Assembly: GCA_963815135.1 (NCBI GenBank)
Contig: CAWFFO010000001.1
Location: forward strand, 418,519 to 482,518
Source of the DNA: CAIWTU01 sp963815135
Lineage (GTDB): Bacteria > Desulfobacterota > Desulfuromonadia > Geobacterales > Geobacteraceae
Direction of reading: 5' to 3'
Length of the DNA: 64,000 nt
Shown here piece by piece: positions 44,337-53,141 of this stretch. Every line of letters starts with the position of its first letter. Position 1 is the first letter of the stretch. Made by a program: the position numbers and the translations under genes. Below the pieces are notes generated by a model. That model searched no databases. It had not been told where the DNA came from and saw only the letters and a program-made list of their open reading frames with translations.

Positions 44337-46554
44337 TACTGAAACGGTGCTTGCGGGGCAGCCCTTCGCCGAACGGGAGGTGACTACCCTTGATAGCAAA
44401 CGGAGTTACCTCAAGCGGATTTTTCCCTACCTGAACGCAGCGGGGAAAATTGACGGCATTGTTGTTACGCTCATCGACATCACCGAGCGTAAACGGAACG
44501 AGGCCGAAGTGCTGGAGAGCAAATTGAAGCTTGAGGCGGCTTTAGCCAGCATGAACGATGCCGTGTTTATTTCCGATGTCGAGGGGCGGTTTATTGATTT
44601 CAACGATGCGTTTGCTACCTTCCACAAGTTCAGGAACAAAGACGAGTGCGCCAAGACCTTTGCGGAATACCCTGAGATTCTGGATGTGTTCATGTCCAAT
44701 GGAGAGCCGGCACCCGTGGAGCAGTGGGCAGTCCCGCGGGCACTCCGTGGAGAGACGGCCGCAAATGCGGAATATATCCTGCGTCGAAAAGACACGGGCG
44801 AAATGTGGGTGGGAAGCTACAGCTTCGCACCCATTCGCGATAAGGACGGCGTGATCATAGGGTCGGTGGTTGCGGGTCGGGACATCACGGAGAAGAGGCG
44901 GACGGAGGAGGCGCTGCAGGAGAGCGAAGAGCAGTTCAGGACTCTTTCCAACGCCATCCCCCAACTGTGCTGGATGGCGAATGCCGACGGCTGGATATTC
45001 TGGTATAATCAGCGATGGTATGAGTATACCGGCACTACCCCCGAGCAAATGGAAGGTTGGGGGTGGCAGTCGGTCCATGATCCCACGGTGCTGCCTCAGG
45101 TTCTTGAACAGTGGCAGGCCTCAATAGCAACGAGAAAACCTTTTGACATGGTTTTTCCGCTCCGGGGGGCAGATGGCGTATTCCGTCCCTTCCTGACCAG
45201 GATACTGCCGGTGCACGATCGGGACGGCAAGGTTGTCCGATGGTTCGGCACCAACACCGATATTACCGAGCAGCTTAATACCGAACAAATACTGCGCCAG
45301 GGGAATGAGCGCCTCGATCTCCTGGCTGACACGGCGGGACGCCTTCTCGCATCGGATTCTCCACAAAAAGTTGTTGATTCCCTCTGTCAAAAGGTGATGG
45401 CGCTTCTGGACTGTCAAGCCTTCTTCAATTTTCTGGTGGACGAAACAGAGGGTCGGCTCCATCTCAATGCCTGTGCCGGTATCCCGGAAGAGGAAAAAAA
45501 GAAGATCGAGTGGCTCGACTACGGGGTGGCGGTCTGCGGTTGTGCAGCGCGGGAAGCCTGCCGGATCGTGGCCGAGGATATTTCGAACGCACCCGATCCA
45601 AGAACGGAACTGGTAAAGTCATACGGTATCCAGGCTTACGCCTGCCACCCGCTGATTGCCCAGGGACGGGTGCTCGGAACACTCTCCTTCGGCACTCGCA
45701 CGAGGACCAGGTTCTCTGATGATGATATTGCGCTCATGAAGGCGGTTGCCGACCATGTCGCCATTGCCATGGAGCGCAAACGCTCGGAGGTTGCGCTGAA
45801 GAATGCCCATAATGAACTGGAAATCCGGGTCAGGGAACGGACCGAGGAACTCCGTGAGAAGGACCAGCTTCTGCTGCAACAGAGTCGCCAGGCGGCCATG
45901 GGTGAGATGATCGGGAATATTGCCCACCAGTGGCGTCAACCGCTCAACACGCTCAGCCTGACGATAGGAATGCTGCCGGTCATGCAGGAGACAGGGAAAC
46001 TCACTCCGGAGAATCTCAAGCCTCTGGAAGAAAGCGCAATGGGGATAATACAGCATATGTCCCAGACCATAAATGACTTCAGCAATTATTTCAAACCGGA
46101 CAAGGAAAAGGTCCCATTTCAGGTCAGCGAGGCGGTGTCAAGAACCATGACTCTGATCAGGGACAGCTTCGCAAACCGCGAGATCGCCATTGAGGTAATG
46201 TCGGTGGACAACCCCGTCATTGACGGCTATCCCAATGAATTTTCGCAGGTACTTCTCAATATCCTTCTCAATGCCAGGGATGCGTTATTGGAACGGAAAA
46301 TCCGCGATCCGAAGGTCAAGATATGCCTGGATATTGAACACGACAAGGCAGTTGTTACCGTTAATGACAACGCCGGCGGGATTCCGGAGGATATCATCGA
46401 AAAGATATTCGATCCTTATTTCACCACCAAGGGGCCGGAACATGGCACCGGCGTGGGCCTTTTCATGTCCAAGGGGATCATCGAGAAGAATATGGGCGGT
46501 CGTCTAACCGTCAGAAATACAGATAAAGGTGCCGAGTTCAGGATAGAGGTGTGA
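44275..46554 (+). CDS. PAS/GAF sensor histidine kinase (C-terminal half of the broken CheB/CheR-kinase)
   Basis: The open frame of 759 residues continues the preceding gene after a one-base shift near 44315. It carries three PAS segments (about 65-180, 215-335 and the partial one at the start), a GAF domain (about 350-505), then a coiled coil and HisKA with His551 in IGNIAHQWRQPLNTLSLTIG. HATPase has NILLNARDALLE, DNAGGIPEDI and GTGVGLFMSKGIIE. The ATG at 44275 lies inside the overlapping frame and has no obvious ribosome-binding site, so it is probably not a true start. The kinase part itself is intact. It overlaps the next gene, a single-domain response regulator, by 4 bases, so that is its likely partner. 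Confidence 0.75.
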   Translation: MSDAPSAMLRAKSDWPTLSHDTETVLAGQPFAEREVTTLDSKRSYLKRIFPYLNAAGKIDGIVVTLIDITERKRNEAEVLESKLKLEAALASMNDAVFISDVEGRFIDFNDAFATFHKFRNKDECAKTFAEYPEILDVFMSNGEPAPVEQWAVPRALRGETAANAEYILRRKDTGEMWVGSYSFAPIRDKDGVIIGSVVAGRDITEKRRTEEALQESEEQFRTLSNAIPQLCWMANADGWIFWYNQRWYEYTGTTPEQMEGWGWQSVHDPTVLPQVLEQWQASIATRKPFDMVFPLRGADGVFRPFLTRILPVHDRDGKVVRWFGTNTDITEQLNTEQILRQGNERLDLLADTAGRLLASDSPQKVVDSLCQKVMALLDCQAFFNFLVDETEGRLHLNACAGIPEEEKKKIEWLDYGVAVCGCAAREACRIVAEDISNAPDPRTELVKSYGIQAYACHPLIAQGRVLGTLSFGTRTRTRFSDDDIALMKAVADHVAIAMERKRSEVALKNAHNELEIRVRERTEELREKDQLLLQQSRQAAMGEMIGNIAHQWRQPLNTLSLTIGMLPVMQETGKLTPENLKPLEESAMGIIQHMSQTINDFSNYFKPDKEKVPFQVSEAVSRTMTLIRDSFANREIAIEVMSVDNPVIDGYPNEFSQVLLNILLNARDALLERKIRDPKVKICLDIEHDKAVVTVNDNAGGIPEDIIEKIFDPYFTTKGPEHGTGVGLFMSKGIIEKNMGGRLTVRNTDKGAEFRIEV

Positions 46555-46952
46555 AGATGCAGGTTTCTGGAAGACAGAATCCCATATCCATAATGTGTGT
46601 CGAAGACGAAAAGCCGGCAAGGGAAATCCTCTGCCGGCTCATTTCAATGAAATACCCCGGATGCAAGGTCCATACTGCGGAAAACGGCTCGGTGGGGCTG
46701 GATACATTCAAAGGACACGGGGTGGACATCGTTCTGACCGATTTGAACATGCCGGTAATGGATGGAGTCCAGATGGCTCGTGAAATGCGGGGGACAAATC
46801 CGAATGCCTGCATAATTGCCTTGACGGCATACAACATCGAACAGTATCCCCCGGAGGAGTCAGCCGACCTATTCGATCATTTCCTGCCGAAACCCGTCAA
46901 TCCGGAACAGTTGTTTAACGCAATCGATGATTGCGTATCCAGGATGTTTTAA
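46551..46952 (+). CDS. Single-domain response regulator (CheY-like)
   Basis: The 133-residue receiver-only protein has acidic pocket CVEDE, phospho-acceptor Asp64 in VLTDLNMPVMDG, Thr in ALTAYN and Lys in FLPKPVNP. The GTG start overlaps the kinase stop (GTGA). An ATG two codons later is also possible. No output domain is present, so it acts by protein contact or in a phosphorelay with the kinase. Its frame is intact, unlike the upstream half of that operon. Confidence 0.88.
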   Translation: MKMQVSGRQNPISIMCVEDEKPAREILCRLISMKYPGCKVHTAENGSVGLDTFKGHGVDIVLTDLNMPVMDGVQMAREMRGTNPNACIIALTAYNIEQYPPEESADLFDHFLPKPVNPEQLFNAIDDCVSRMF

Positions 46953-47032
46953 GCAATATTTAACATCCCCCTCCAAAATAAGCTAAGCCACCTAATTTAT
47001 CATTTAATCCACGGTTTTATCATACCTGATAA

Positions 47033-47070
47033 AAAGGAAAAAGGCCTGCAATTGCAAACCTTTTTCCTTT
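47033..47070. terminator. Bidirectional terminator between the response regulator and the small Cys protein
   Basis: A 12-bp stem AAAGGAAAAAGG / CCTTTTTCCTTT has a 14-base loop. The T-rich right arm continues into CTTGTTT for the plus strand, and the A-rich left flank would give a U-tract for the minus strand. Confidence 0.8.
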
Positions 47071-47088
47071 CTTGTTTAAGCTATTTGT

Positions 47089-47268
47089 TTAAAGATCGCA
47101 GAACAGGTTGGTGCCGGGATTTTTCACCGGGCTGCAAAGCTCCGACTCATCGTGTGAATTGGCGCAGCATATGGCACACGTCACTTCCCCGCCTTTTTCC
47201 TTGAGCAGCACTGAACGGAGTTCATCGGGATTCTGGATCTCGCATATTTTTTCTTTTTTGCCTTTCAT
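47089..47268 (-). CDS. Small Cys-rich protein, 59 aa, divergent from hcp
   Basis: The minus-strand frame ATG...TAA of 60 codons has a strong AAAGGAGGAG ribosome-binding site 6-7 bases before the ATG. The protein begins MKGKKEKICEIQNPDELRS and has the Cys pattern CAICCANSHDESELC, then SPVKNPGTNLFC, that is, Cys-x2-Cys-Cys-x8-Cys plus a late Cys. It suggests a zinc or Fe-S site. It is soluble, with no signal. It sits back to back with hcp across a 198-base region, so the two may share nitrosative-stress control. No family was recognised. It is short enough to be missed by usual cut-offs. Confidence 0.72.
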   Translation of the reverse strand: MKGKKEKICEIQNPDELRSVLLKEKGGEVTCAICCANSHDESELCSPVKNPGTNLFCDL

Positions 47269-47385
47269 ACCTCACTCCTCCTTTCGGAGAGTTTAATTTC
47301 CTGCATTCCATCCGGTATCAACGGAAGGAAGTTTTCCATCACTCCTCTTATATGGTACTCATTTTTGGTAAAACTGACAAGTCGG

Positions 47386-47413
47386 TTGATGACCTGTAAA
47401 TATAGGATATATT
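47386..47413 (+). promoter_or_regulatory. Candidate sigma-70 promoter for hcp
   Basis: TTGATG (47386-47391) and TATATT (47408-47413) are 16 bases apart, with an expected start near 47420, about 47 bases before hcp. A TTGAC half-site follows at 47425, the half-operator seen twice as full palindromes before napD. Confidence 0.4.
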
Positions 47414-47466
47414 TTCTGAGTATATTGACGACACAAAATAGAAAAAGCAACGAAGGAGGAATCAAA

Positions 47467-49119
47467 ATGTCAGAAATGTTCTGTAACCAATGTGAACAGG
47501 CCTCCAAAGGAGTAGGCTGTGACATCATGGGAGTTTGCGGCAAGAACCCCGAAGTTGCAGCGTTGCAGGACCTGATGCTCTACGGTCTGAAAGGAATGGC
47601 AATTTACGCCGACAAAGCCCGAGAATTCGGGGCAAAAAACGAGGAGATCGACCTCTTCATGTTCGAGGGGCTCTTCACCACCGTGACAAACGTGGATTTC
47701 GATCCGGTCCAGATCGCGGGAAAGCTGCGCAGGTGTTACGACCTCAAGGAAAAGGCAAAGGTCATCTATGAGGCTGCATACCGCGAAAAGAACGGTGGTC
47801 ATGCACCCGTGATAAGTGAAGGACCCGCCGCATGGGTTATTGCCGGCAATCTGGAAGGACTGGTCAGTCAGGGCCGCGAACACGGGGTGAAATCCCAGCA
47901 CTCCGACCCGGATATCCTCTCCGCGATAGAAATCGTCGTTTTCGGGCTCAAGGGAATGGCTGCCTATGCTGACCATGCATACATTATGGGCAAAAAAGAT
48001 GAAGAGGTATTTGCCTTCTACCACAAAACGCTGGCCGCTACCGCCGACAAATCAAAGAGTCTCATGGACTTCGTCGGTCTTGCCATGGAGATAGGCAAGA
48101 TGAACCTGAAGGTCATGGGAATGCTCAACGAGGGGCATGTTGAACGTTACGGCCACCCGGTTCCGACCAAGGTTCAACTGGGAACGAGGAAGAACAAGGG
48201 GATCCTCGTTTCCGGCCATGATCTGAAGATGCTGGAAGAACTCCTCAAACAGACGGAAGGGAAGGGGATAGACATCTATACCCACAGTGAGATGCTACCG
48301 GCCCACGCATATCCGGGTCTCAAGAAGTATCCGCACCTTTACGGCAATTTCGGCGGCGCCTGGCAGGATCAGTTCAAGGAATTCCCGGATTTTCCCGGTG
48401 CCGTAATCTTCAACACCAACTGTATCCAGCGCCCGGCGGATGTATATACGGACCGTCTTTACACCTGGGGACTGGTTGGCTGGCCCGGCGTGAAGCACAT
48501 CAGCGGCTGGGATTTCAGCGAGGTGATCAAGAAGGCGCTGACTTGCCCCGACCTCCCCGAAGCACCGGGCAAGGAAATTCTGGTAGGCTTCGGCCATAAC
48601 GCGGTGCTCGGCGTGGCGGACAAGGTAATAGAGGCGGTCAAGGCCGGGGCCGTGAAGCACTTCTTCCTCATCGGCGGCTGCGACGGCGCCAAGCCCGGCA
48701 GGAACTACTACACCGAATTTGCGGAAAAGGTGCCCAAGGACTGCGTAATACTGACGCTTGCCTGCGGCAAATACCGCTTCAACAAGCTGGAGTTCGGCGA
48801 TATCGGCGGCATACCGAGGCTCCTGGACGTGGGCCAATGCAACGACGCTTACTCTGCCATACAGATCGCCCTGGCCCTGGCCAATGCATTTAACTGCGGA
48901 GTGAACGAGCTTCCCCTGTCGCTGATCCTCTCCTGGTACGAGCAGAAGGCGCATGTCATCCTGCTCACGCTCCTTTCCCTGGGGATCAAGAACATCAAGT
49001 TGGGACCGGCTCTGCCTGCATATATAACCCCCAACGTTCTCAACTTCCTGGTGGAGAACTTCAATATCGGCCAGATTACCACGCCTGAAGCGGACCTCAA
49101 GGCGGCTCTGGGAGGCTGA
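47467..49119 (+). CDS. hcp: Hybrid cluster protein (hydroxylamine reductase / NO-detoxification), class I
   Basis: The 550-residue Hcp carries an N-terminal [4Fe-4S] site CNQCEQASKGVGCDIMGVC, with CX2CX8CX5C spacing, which marks the class I (anaerobe) form. The hybrid 4Fe-2S-2O cluster region includes IGGCDGAKPGRNYYTEF and LACGKYRFNKL, and VGQCNDAYSAIQIALALA lies between them. The protein reduces hydroxylamine or acts as a NO reductase in nitrosative stress, in the cytoplasm. AAGGAGGA precedes the ATG at 47467. A strong terminator follows. It belongs functionally with the nap-nrf-nor genes downstream. Confidence 0.95.
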   Translation: MSEMFCNQCEQASKGVGCDIMGVCGKNPEVAALQDLMLYGLKGMAIYADKAREFGAKNEEIDLFMFEGLFTTVTNVDFDPVQIAGKLRRCYDLKEKAKVIYEAAYREKNGGHAPVISEGPAAWVIAGNLEGLVSQGREHGVKSQHSDPDILSAIEIVVFGLKGMAAYADHAYIMGKKDEEVFAFYHKTLAATADKSKSLMDFVGLAMEIGKMNLKVMGMLNEGHVERYGHPVPTKVQLGTRKNKGILVSGHDLKMLEELLKQTEGKGIDIYTHSEMLPAHAYPGLKKYPHLYGNFGGAWQDQFKEFPDFPGAVIFNTNCIQRPADVYTDRLYTWGLVGWPGVKHISGWDFSEVIKKALTCPDLPEAPGKEILVGFGHNAVLGVADKVIEAVKAGAVKHFFLIGGCDGAKPGRNYYTEFAEKVPKDCVILTLACGKYRFNKLEFGDIGGIPRLLDVGQCNDAYSAIQIALALANAFNCGVNELPLSLILSWYEQKAHVILLTLLSLGIKNIKLGPALPAYITPNVLNFLVENFNIGQITTPEADLKAALGG

Positions 49120-49140
49120 CAGCAGATTACCAAGTCAAAA

Positions 49141-49187
49141 AATGAAAAAAGGCGCCAAGCAGCTCGGCGCCTTTTTTCATTTTTTGT
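49141..49187 (+). terminator. Strong Rho-independent terminator after hcp
   Basis: A perfect 16-bp stem AATGAAAAAAGGCGCC / GGCGCCTTTTTTCATT with a 9-base loop is followed by TTTTTG. Confidence 0.95.
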
Positions 49188-49333
49188 TTACGCATCGTGG
49201 TAATACTGGACTTAAAAAATAACTTTTAAGTATCGATAGTTTTGAAAATTAACCTGTGTCGGTCCTCAATCGGCAGAGCCGGATTCGTCCCTTGCCGGCG
49301 AATAGCTTGCCCGGATGCCGGGAGCTACGCCCG

Positions 49334-50218
49334 TTAATGTGGTGTTTTGGCGTTCAGCCCGGTTTCCTCAGCCGGCAGTTTTCTCATCCTCAAGACCTCT
49401 TTCCAGGAGTAAACAAAAGCCGGGATCACTACTGTTACCGTAAACAGCCCGATAACCAGGTATCCCATGTCGAACGGCACGAAGCGGCCAAGCCCGCCAA
49501 GGTCCGCGAAACCGGCTGCGCCGAAAAGAAGTCCGCCGAAGAAAAGCGTTCTGCCGCCGGTCTGTGCTCCGACCCGCCTGACCTCCTGTTCCGTCAATGC
49601 TTTTGTCCACCTTAAAGAGGCGCCGAACAAAGACCCGATCAGAACCAGCATGATCATCGTTCCCAGTCCGAAAAGAAGTCCGGGCAGAAATCCCAGCCAC
49701 GGCCCCGGCATTTTGGGAGCCGCAACCGTCATGATGAAAAGCGCGAAACCGCCGAAACCGAACCCGGCGATGAAACCGTGCAACAACGCCCATCGGGCGG
49801 GAGGCGCCATTACCGGACCGTCCGTTTGAGCATGATGTCTCGTTACGACACTGCCGCTGTTTTCCGTCAACATGCCTTCCTTATGGTGGTGTCCGATAAA
49901 ATGGAAATGGAGATAGCGGTTACGGCGGACAACAACTGCGCCGGCGGCCGACATTGCGATACCGACAATGATGTAGACTATTCCTTCGACCATGGGTAAA
50001 AGGAGAAACTTGCCCAGAGCCAGGTAGGCCAGTTCCGAAACCAGCATTCGCTGTAATGTAAACGCGGAGGAAAAATACAGGCCGGCCTTCATCCCCTCTT
50101 TTCCGCTTGCGCCGCCGATCGCATAGCTGAAAGTTATGGGCCAGGTATGCTCGTCCGGCAGAATCCCGTGCAAAAGCCCGAAAAGGAACGAATACGCCAT
50201 TGCCATAAGCGCCGTCAT
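49334..50218 (-). CDS. Nickel/cobalt-type membrane permease (NicO/HupE-like)
   Basis: This 294-residue polytopic protein has about seven membrane helices. The N-terminal motif is FLFGLLHGILPDEHTWPITFSYAIGG, resembling the His-x4-Asp-Glu-His site of nickel and cobalt transporters. A His-rich loop follows (HFHFIGHHHKEG, then TRHHAQ), and helix pairs such as ALLHGFIAGFGFGGFALFIMT and FLPGLLFGLGTMIMLVLIG. The combination suggests a Ni/Co (NicO/RcnA-like) permease, but TauE-like or UreH-type sulfur or metal handling cannot be excluded. GAGG precedes the ATG. It stands alone between hcp and the next gene, on the opposite strand. Confidence 0.7.
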   Translation of the reverse strand: MTALMAMAYSFLFGLLHGILPDEHTWPITFSYAIGGASGKEGMKAGLYFSSAFTLQRMLVSELAYLALGKFLLLPMVEGIVYIIVGIAMSAAGAVVVRRNRYLHFHFIGHHHKEGMLTENSGSVVTRHHAQTDGPVMAPPARWALLHGFIAGFGFGGFALFIMTVAAPKMPGPWLGFLPGLLFGLGTMIMLVLIGSLFGASLRWTKALTEQEVRRVGAQTGGRTLFFGGLLFGAAGFADLGGLGRFVPFDMGYLVIGLFTVTVVIPAFVYSWKEVLRMRKLPAEETGLNAKTPH

Positions 50219-50406
50219 AAAAAACCTCGAAGCTGGAGAGTGGTCAGTAATTTGAAAGACAAAGGATTTCCTGCCCGGAAATTATACTTCCTTGAAGAGA
50301 TGTTTCAAAGCTTTTGTTGATTAACCGCGTTTGTTTTGTATGCTATTTAAAGGAAAACGTTCATTTTGAAAGATACCTAGCGCATAACAGGCGGTCATCA
50401 AGCTAA

Positions 50407-50446
50407 GGCGCTCCGGGGACTAGCGCCGGTCAGCGGTGGCCTGACC
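50407..50446 (+). other. Twin hairpins upstream of the endonuclease-like gene
   Basis: GGCGCT (50407-50412) pairs with AGCGCC (50422-50427), and immediately after it GGTCAG (50428-50433) pairs with CTGACC (50441-50446). This is a G/C-rich island in an A/T-rich divergent gap, about 40 bases upstream of the GTG start. It could be a leader structure or cis-regulatory RNA. It does not match riboswitch classes I know by eye. Confidence 0.4.
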
Positions 50447-50488
50447 CGGAAACGCCCGGATGAGAAACGGAGAGGAACACAAACTCTG

Positions 50489-51250
50489 GTGTCTGATTAT
50501 CTCCGCATCATAACCTATAACATTCATCGCTGCGTCGGCGTGGATCGCAAGATATCGCCGGAACGTATCTCCGAAGTGATCGCCGTCCATAATCCGGATG
50601 TGGTAGCCTTGCAGGAGGTCGACTACGGGCAGGCGCGTCCGACTTCTTACGATCAGGCCGCGATTGTCGCGGAAAACCTGAATTATTCGCAGTTCTGGAT
50701 CGAGAGAGAGCGTTGCGGCAATGCAATACTGAGCCGTTACCCGATGAAAATGGTCAAGGCCGGCGGACTGCACAGGCCCCGCAGGTGGCATGCCATTGCA
50801 AGGCGGGGCGCGATCTGGGTTGAAGTGGAAGCGAACGGCGTCCGGATCCAGGTAGTCAACACGCACCTGGGACTTACTCCCGCATCACGTCTCAATCAGG
50901 CGCGGGTCCTTATGGGGCGGGAATGGCTGGGCAGTCCTGAGTGCCGCTCTCCCATTATTCTCTGCGGGGACTTCAATACCCAGCCCGGCTCGACGGTCTT
51001 CAGATTATTCGAAACAAGACTAAGGAATGCCGGCGGGGTGACGGCAAGCGGACAGGCTGAAAAAACCTGGCCGAGCTCGCATCCCATGGTTGGCATAGAT
51101 CATATGTTCATTTCCGGCGACCTTGCCGTTGAAACCATGACTGCGCCGGTTAACGGACCGGCGCGGGTGGCGTCGGACCATCTTCCACTTTTTGCCCGGC
51201 TCCGCCTGCCTGACAATGCTGTCGTGGATAACCAGCATCAACGTAACTGA
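50489..51250 (+). CDS. Endonuclease/exonuclease/phosphatase (EEP) family protein
   Basis: The 253-residue protein has the EEP fold signature motifs: LRIITYNIHRCVG, VVALQEVDY (metal Glu), GNAILSRYPM, VVNTHLGL (catalytic His region), ILCGDFNTQPGS (Asp/Asn pair) and the terminal GIDHMFISG and ASDHLPLFARL. Members cleave phosphodiester or phosphomonoester bonds in nucleic acid or lipids. This one is of the small, signal-less type. It starts at GTG, with GAGAGG 13 bases before, so the start is not certain. It is convergent with moeA. Confidence 0.85.
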   Translation: MSDYLRIITYNIHRCVGVDRKISPERISEVIAVHNPDVVALQEVDYGQARPTSYDQAAIVAENLNYSQFWIERERCGNAILSRYPMKMVKAGGLHRPRRWHAIARRGAIWVEVEANGVRIQVVNTHLGLTPASRLNQARVLMGREWLGSPECRSPIILCGDFNTQPGSTVFRLFETRLRNAGGVTASGQAEKTWPSSHPMVGIDHMFISGDLAVETMTAPVNGPARVASDHLPLFARLRLPDNAVVDNQHQRN

Positions 51251-51335
51251 CTGTGGATATTGTTGAAAGCCGGCGCAAGGCTTTTCTCAATGGAAGACCT
51301 TTTTTATGCTAATTTACTCGATATAAGGTCGCCGC

Positions 51336-52553
51336 TTAACCTTCCGGATAGTCCCTCATTTCAAAACCCCTGTCAAAGAGGGCAACGGCAATATTATCTC
51401 CCGGCGACAACGAAGTCCCCGGCGCGATTGTCGTTAATCCGGTGCCCTCGGTGAGTGATGAGAGACGTGCGGAGCACTGGCTTCCGGTGGAGGAAGCAAT
51501 GTAGCGCCCATCCCGCATGTCAACGGAGAGACGGATAAGGTGAGGGCGGTCGCCTTTGTTTTTGATCGGTTCGATCAATTCCGCCGGGACAACCGGGCGG
51601 AAAATGCGGGTATGCCCGGTCATCCTGAGAATTGCCGGCCTGACGAACATTTCGAATGAAACCATTGCTGCAACAGGATTGCCAGGGAGGGCGAAGACCG
51701 GCTTGCCCCGCAGAACGGCAAAGGCAACCGGCTTGCCCGGCTTCATGTTTACCTTCCAAAATTTGATTTCGCCTCCGAGGGCTGCAATCGTCTCCCGTAC
51801 ACGATCCCTGTCGCCGACCGATACCCCCCCGGTTGTAATGAGGATATCCGCCTCAAGCCCCTCGAGTATGGCTTTTCGTGTTGCATCCTCATCATCGTGG
51901 GCGATACCGAGCATTACCGGTTCTCCTCCTGCATCCAGAATCTGTGCTGCGATTCCAGAGCTGTTGCTGTTAATGATTTTAGCCGGAGAAAGCGGCTCTC
52001 CCGGTTGCAACAGCTCGTCGCCGGTGGCAAGCACGCCTATTTTCGGCTTTCTGAAAACCCGCACGGAAGTCATTCCGCAAGAGGCAAGCATCGCGATTTC
52101 CTGGGGTCTGAGAACACTTCCGGCGGAAATTACCCTGACGCCGGACCGCACATCGCTACCCCGTTTTCTGATGTGGGAACCGACCTTGATATCCCCGGTT
52201 ATGCGTATATCGTTACCATTTATTTCGGTTTCCTCGATTGGGACCACGGTATCGCATCCGGGCGGGATGGGAGCGCCGGTCATGATCTTGACCGCTTTTC
52301 CCGGTGCAACCGGATCAGAAATATCCATCCCTGCCGCGAGAAATCCGGCTACATTAAGAAAGTACCCCTGGAAAGCTTCGCGGGAGAACGCATAACCGTC
52401 CATGGCCGAATTGTCGAACATCGGAAAATCAAACGGTGCATGGAAATCCTCGCTGCTTACCCTGTTCAGACCATCGAGCAAGGGGATTTCCTCGCTTGAA
52501 AGGAGTCTGGTGTTTTCAAAAATAATTCCACGAGCTTCCTCAATGCTTACCAT
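51336..52553 (-). CDS. moeA: Molybdopterin molybdenumtransferase MoeA
   Basis: The 405-residue enzyme inserts molybdate into adenylylated molybdopterin. Domain order is MoeA N-terminal (residues about 20-165, FDNSAMDGYAF and the loop VAPGKAVKIMTGAPIPPG), the MoCF_biosynth domain (about 180-320, VGVLATGDELLQPG and ITTGGVSVGDRD) and the C-terminal barrel (about 330-400). AAGGAG precedes the ATG at 52553. An upstream in-frame ATG adds only 18 non-conserved residues. It feeds cofactor to NapA downstream. mobB and mobA lie just upstream on the same strand. Confidence 0.94.
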   Translation of the reverse strand: MVSIEEARGIIFENTRLLSSEEIPLLDGLNRVSSEDFHAPFDFPMFDNSAMDGYAFSREAFQGYFLNVAGFLAAGMDISDPVAPGKAVKIMTGAPIPPGCDTVVPIEETEINGNDIRITGDIKVGSHIRKRGSDVRSGVRVISAGSVLRPQEIAMLASCGMTSVRVFRKPKIGVLATGDELLQPGEPLSPAKIINSNSSGIAAQILDAGGEPVMLGIAHDDEDATRKAILEGLEADILITTGGVSVGDRDRVRETIAALGGEIKFWKVNMKPGKPVAFAVLRGKPVFALPGNPVAAMVSFEMFVRPAILRMTGHTRIFRPVVPAELIEPIKNKGDRPHLIRLSVDMRDGRYIASSTGSQCSARLSSLTEGTGLTTIAPGTSLSPGDNIAVALFDRGFEMRDYPEG

Positions 52554-52632
52554 AAGCCGGCTCCTTCTTACTGATAAGGATACATCAATACGCAAAGAAA
52601 CATCCATTCCCCGGGTACGCCATTGTCTTACA

Positions 52633-53136
52633 TCATACCAGAAACTTGTCCTCGATAAAGTCCGCTACCATCTCCGCGTCGTTAATATCCAGACACGGCA
52701 CATCCAGTTCCAACGGTTCGTCGCTGGCCACTGCCAGAAGACCCGAAATGCGTTCTTCGCCCCGACAGAGCAGCGAATCGCTAAAATTTTTGCGATGCAG
52801 TTCGATCTTGGGTAGGGTGCTTTCCTTGAAACCTTCGGTCAGTACGATGTCCATGTCGGTGAAGTAGGTCGTCAGCAACTCTTCAACCGAGGGTGATTCA
52901 GCGTGCTTTTTCACAAGGGCCAGCTTTTCCCGGGAAGTAATTAGCATCGAATCCGCCCCGGCGGCGGTCATGCGGTAACTGTCCTTACCCGGATGGTCGA
53001 TATCGAATTTGTGTGCGTCATGTTTGACCGCGCCCACCCGGTAGCCGCGCTTCTTCAACAGGGTAATGACTTTCTCCATGAGAGTAGTCTTGCCTGTTCC
53101 GGATTTTGCCACGAATGAAACCGCCTTGACTGCCAT
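52633..53136 (-). CDS. mobB: Molybdopterin-guanine dinucleotide synthesis protein MobB
   Basis: The 167-residue GTP-binding protein has Walker A GKSGTGKTTLMEKV at its start and KKRGYRVGAVKHDAHKFDIDHPGKDSYR, characteristic of MobB. It has the DIVLTEGFKES segment and ends in a dimer motif. It assists MobA in converting molybdopterin to the guanine dinucleotide form needed by NapA. It is 5 bases from mobA and 79 bases upstream of moeA, so the three make one unit. Confidence 0.93.
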   Translation of the reverse strand: MAVKAVSFVAKSGTGKTTLMEKVITLLKKRGYRVGAVKHDAHKFDIDHPGKDSYRMTAAGADSMLITSREKLALVKKHAESPSVEELLTTYFTDMDIVLTEGFKESTLPKIELHRKNFSDSLLCRGEERISGLLAVASDEPLELDVPCLDINDAEMVADFIEDKFLV

Positions 53137-53141
53137 ATGGC

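Noticed and set aside
49256..49615. Plus-strand frame antisense to the Ni/Co permease
   Set aside because: It is a shadow of the minus-strand membrane-protein gene, with composition typical of the reverse strand (Pro/Ser/Arg rich).
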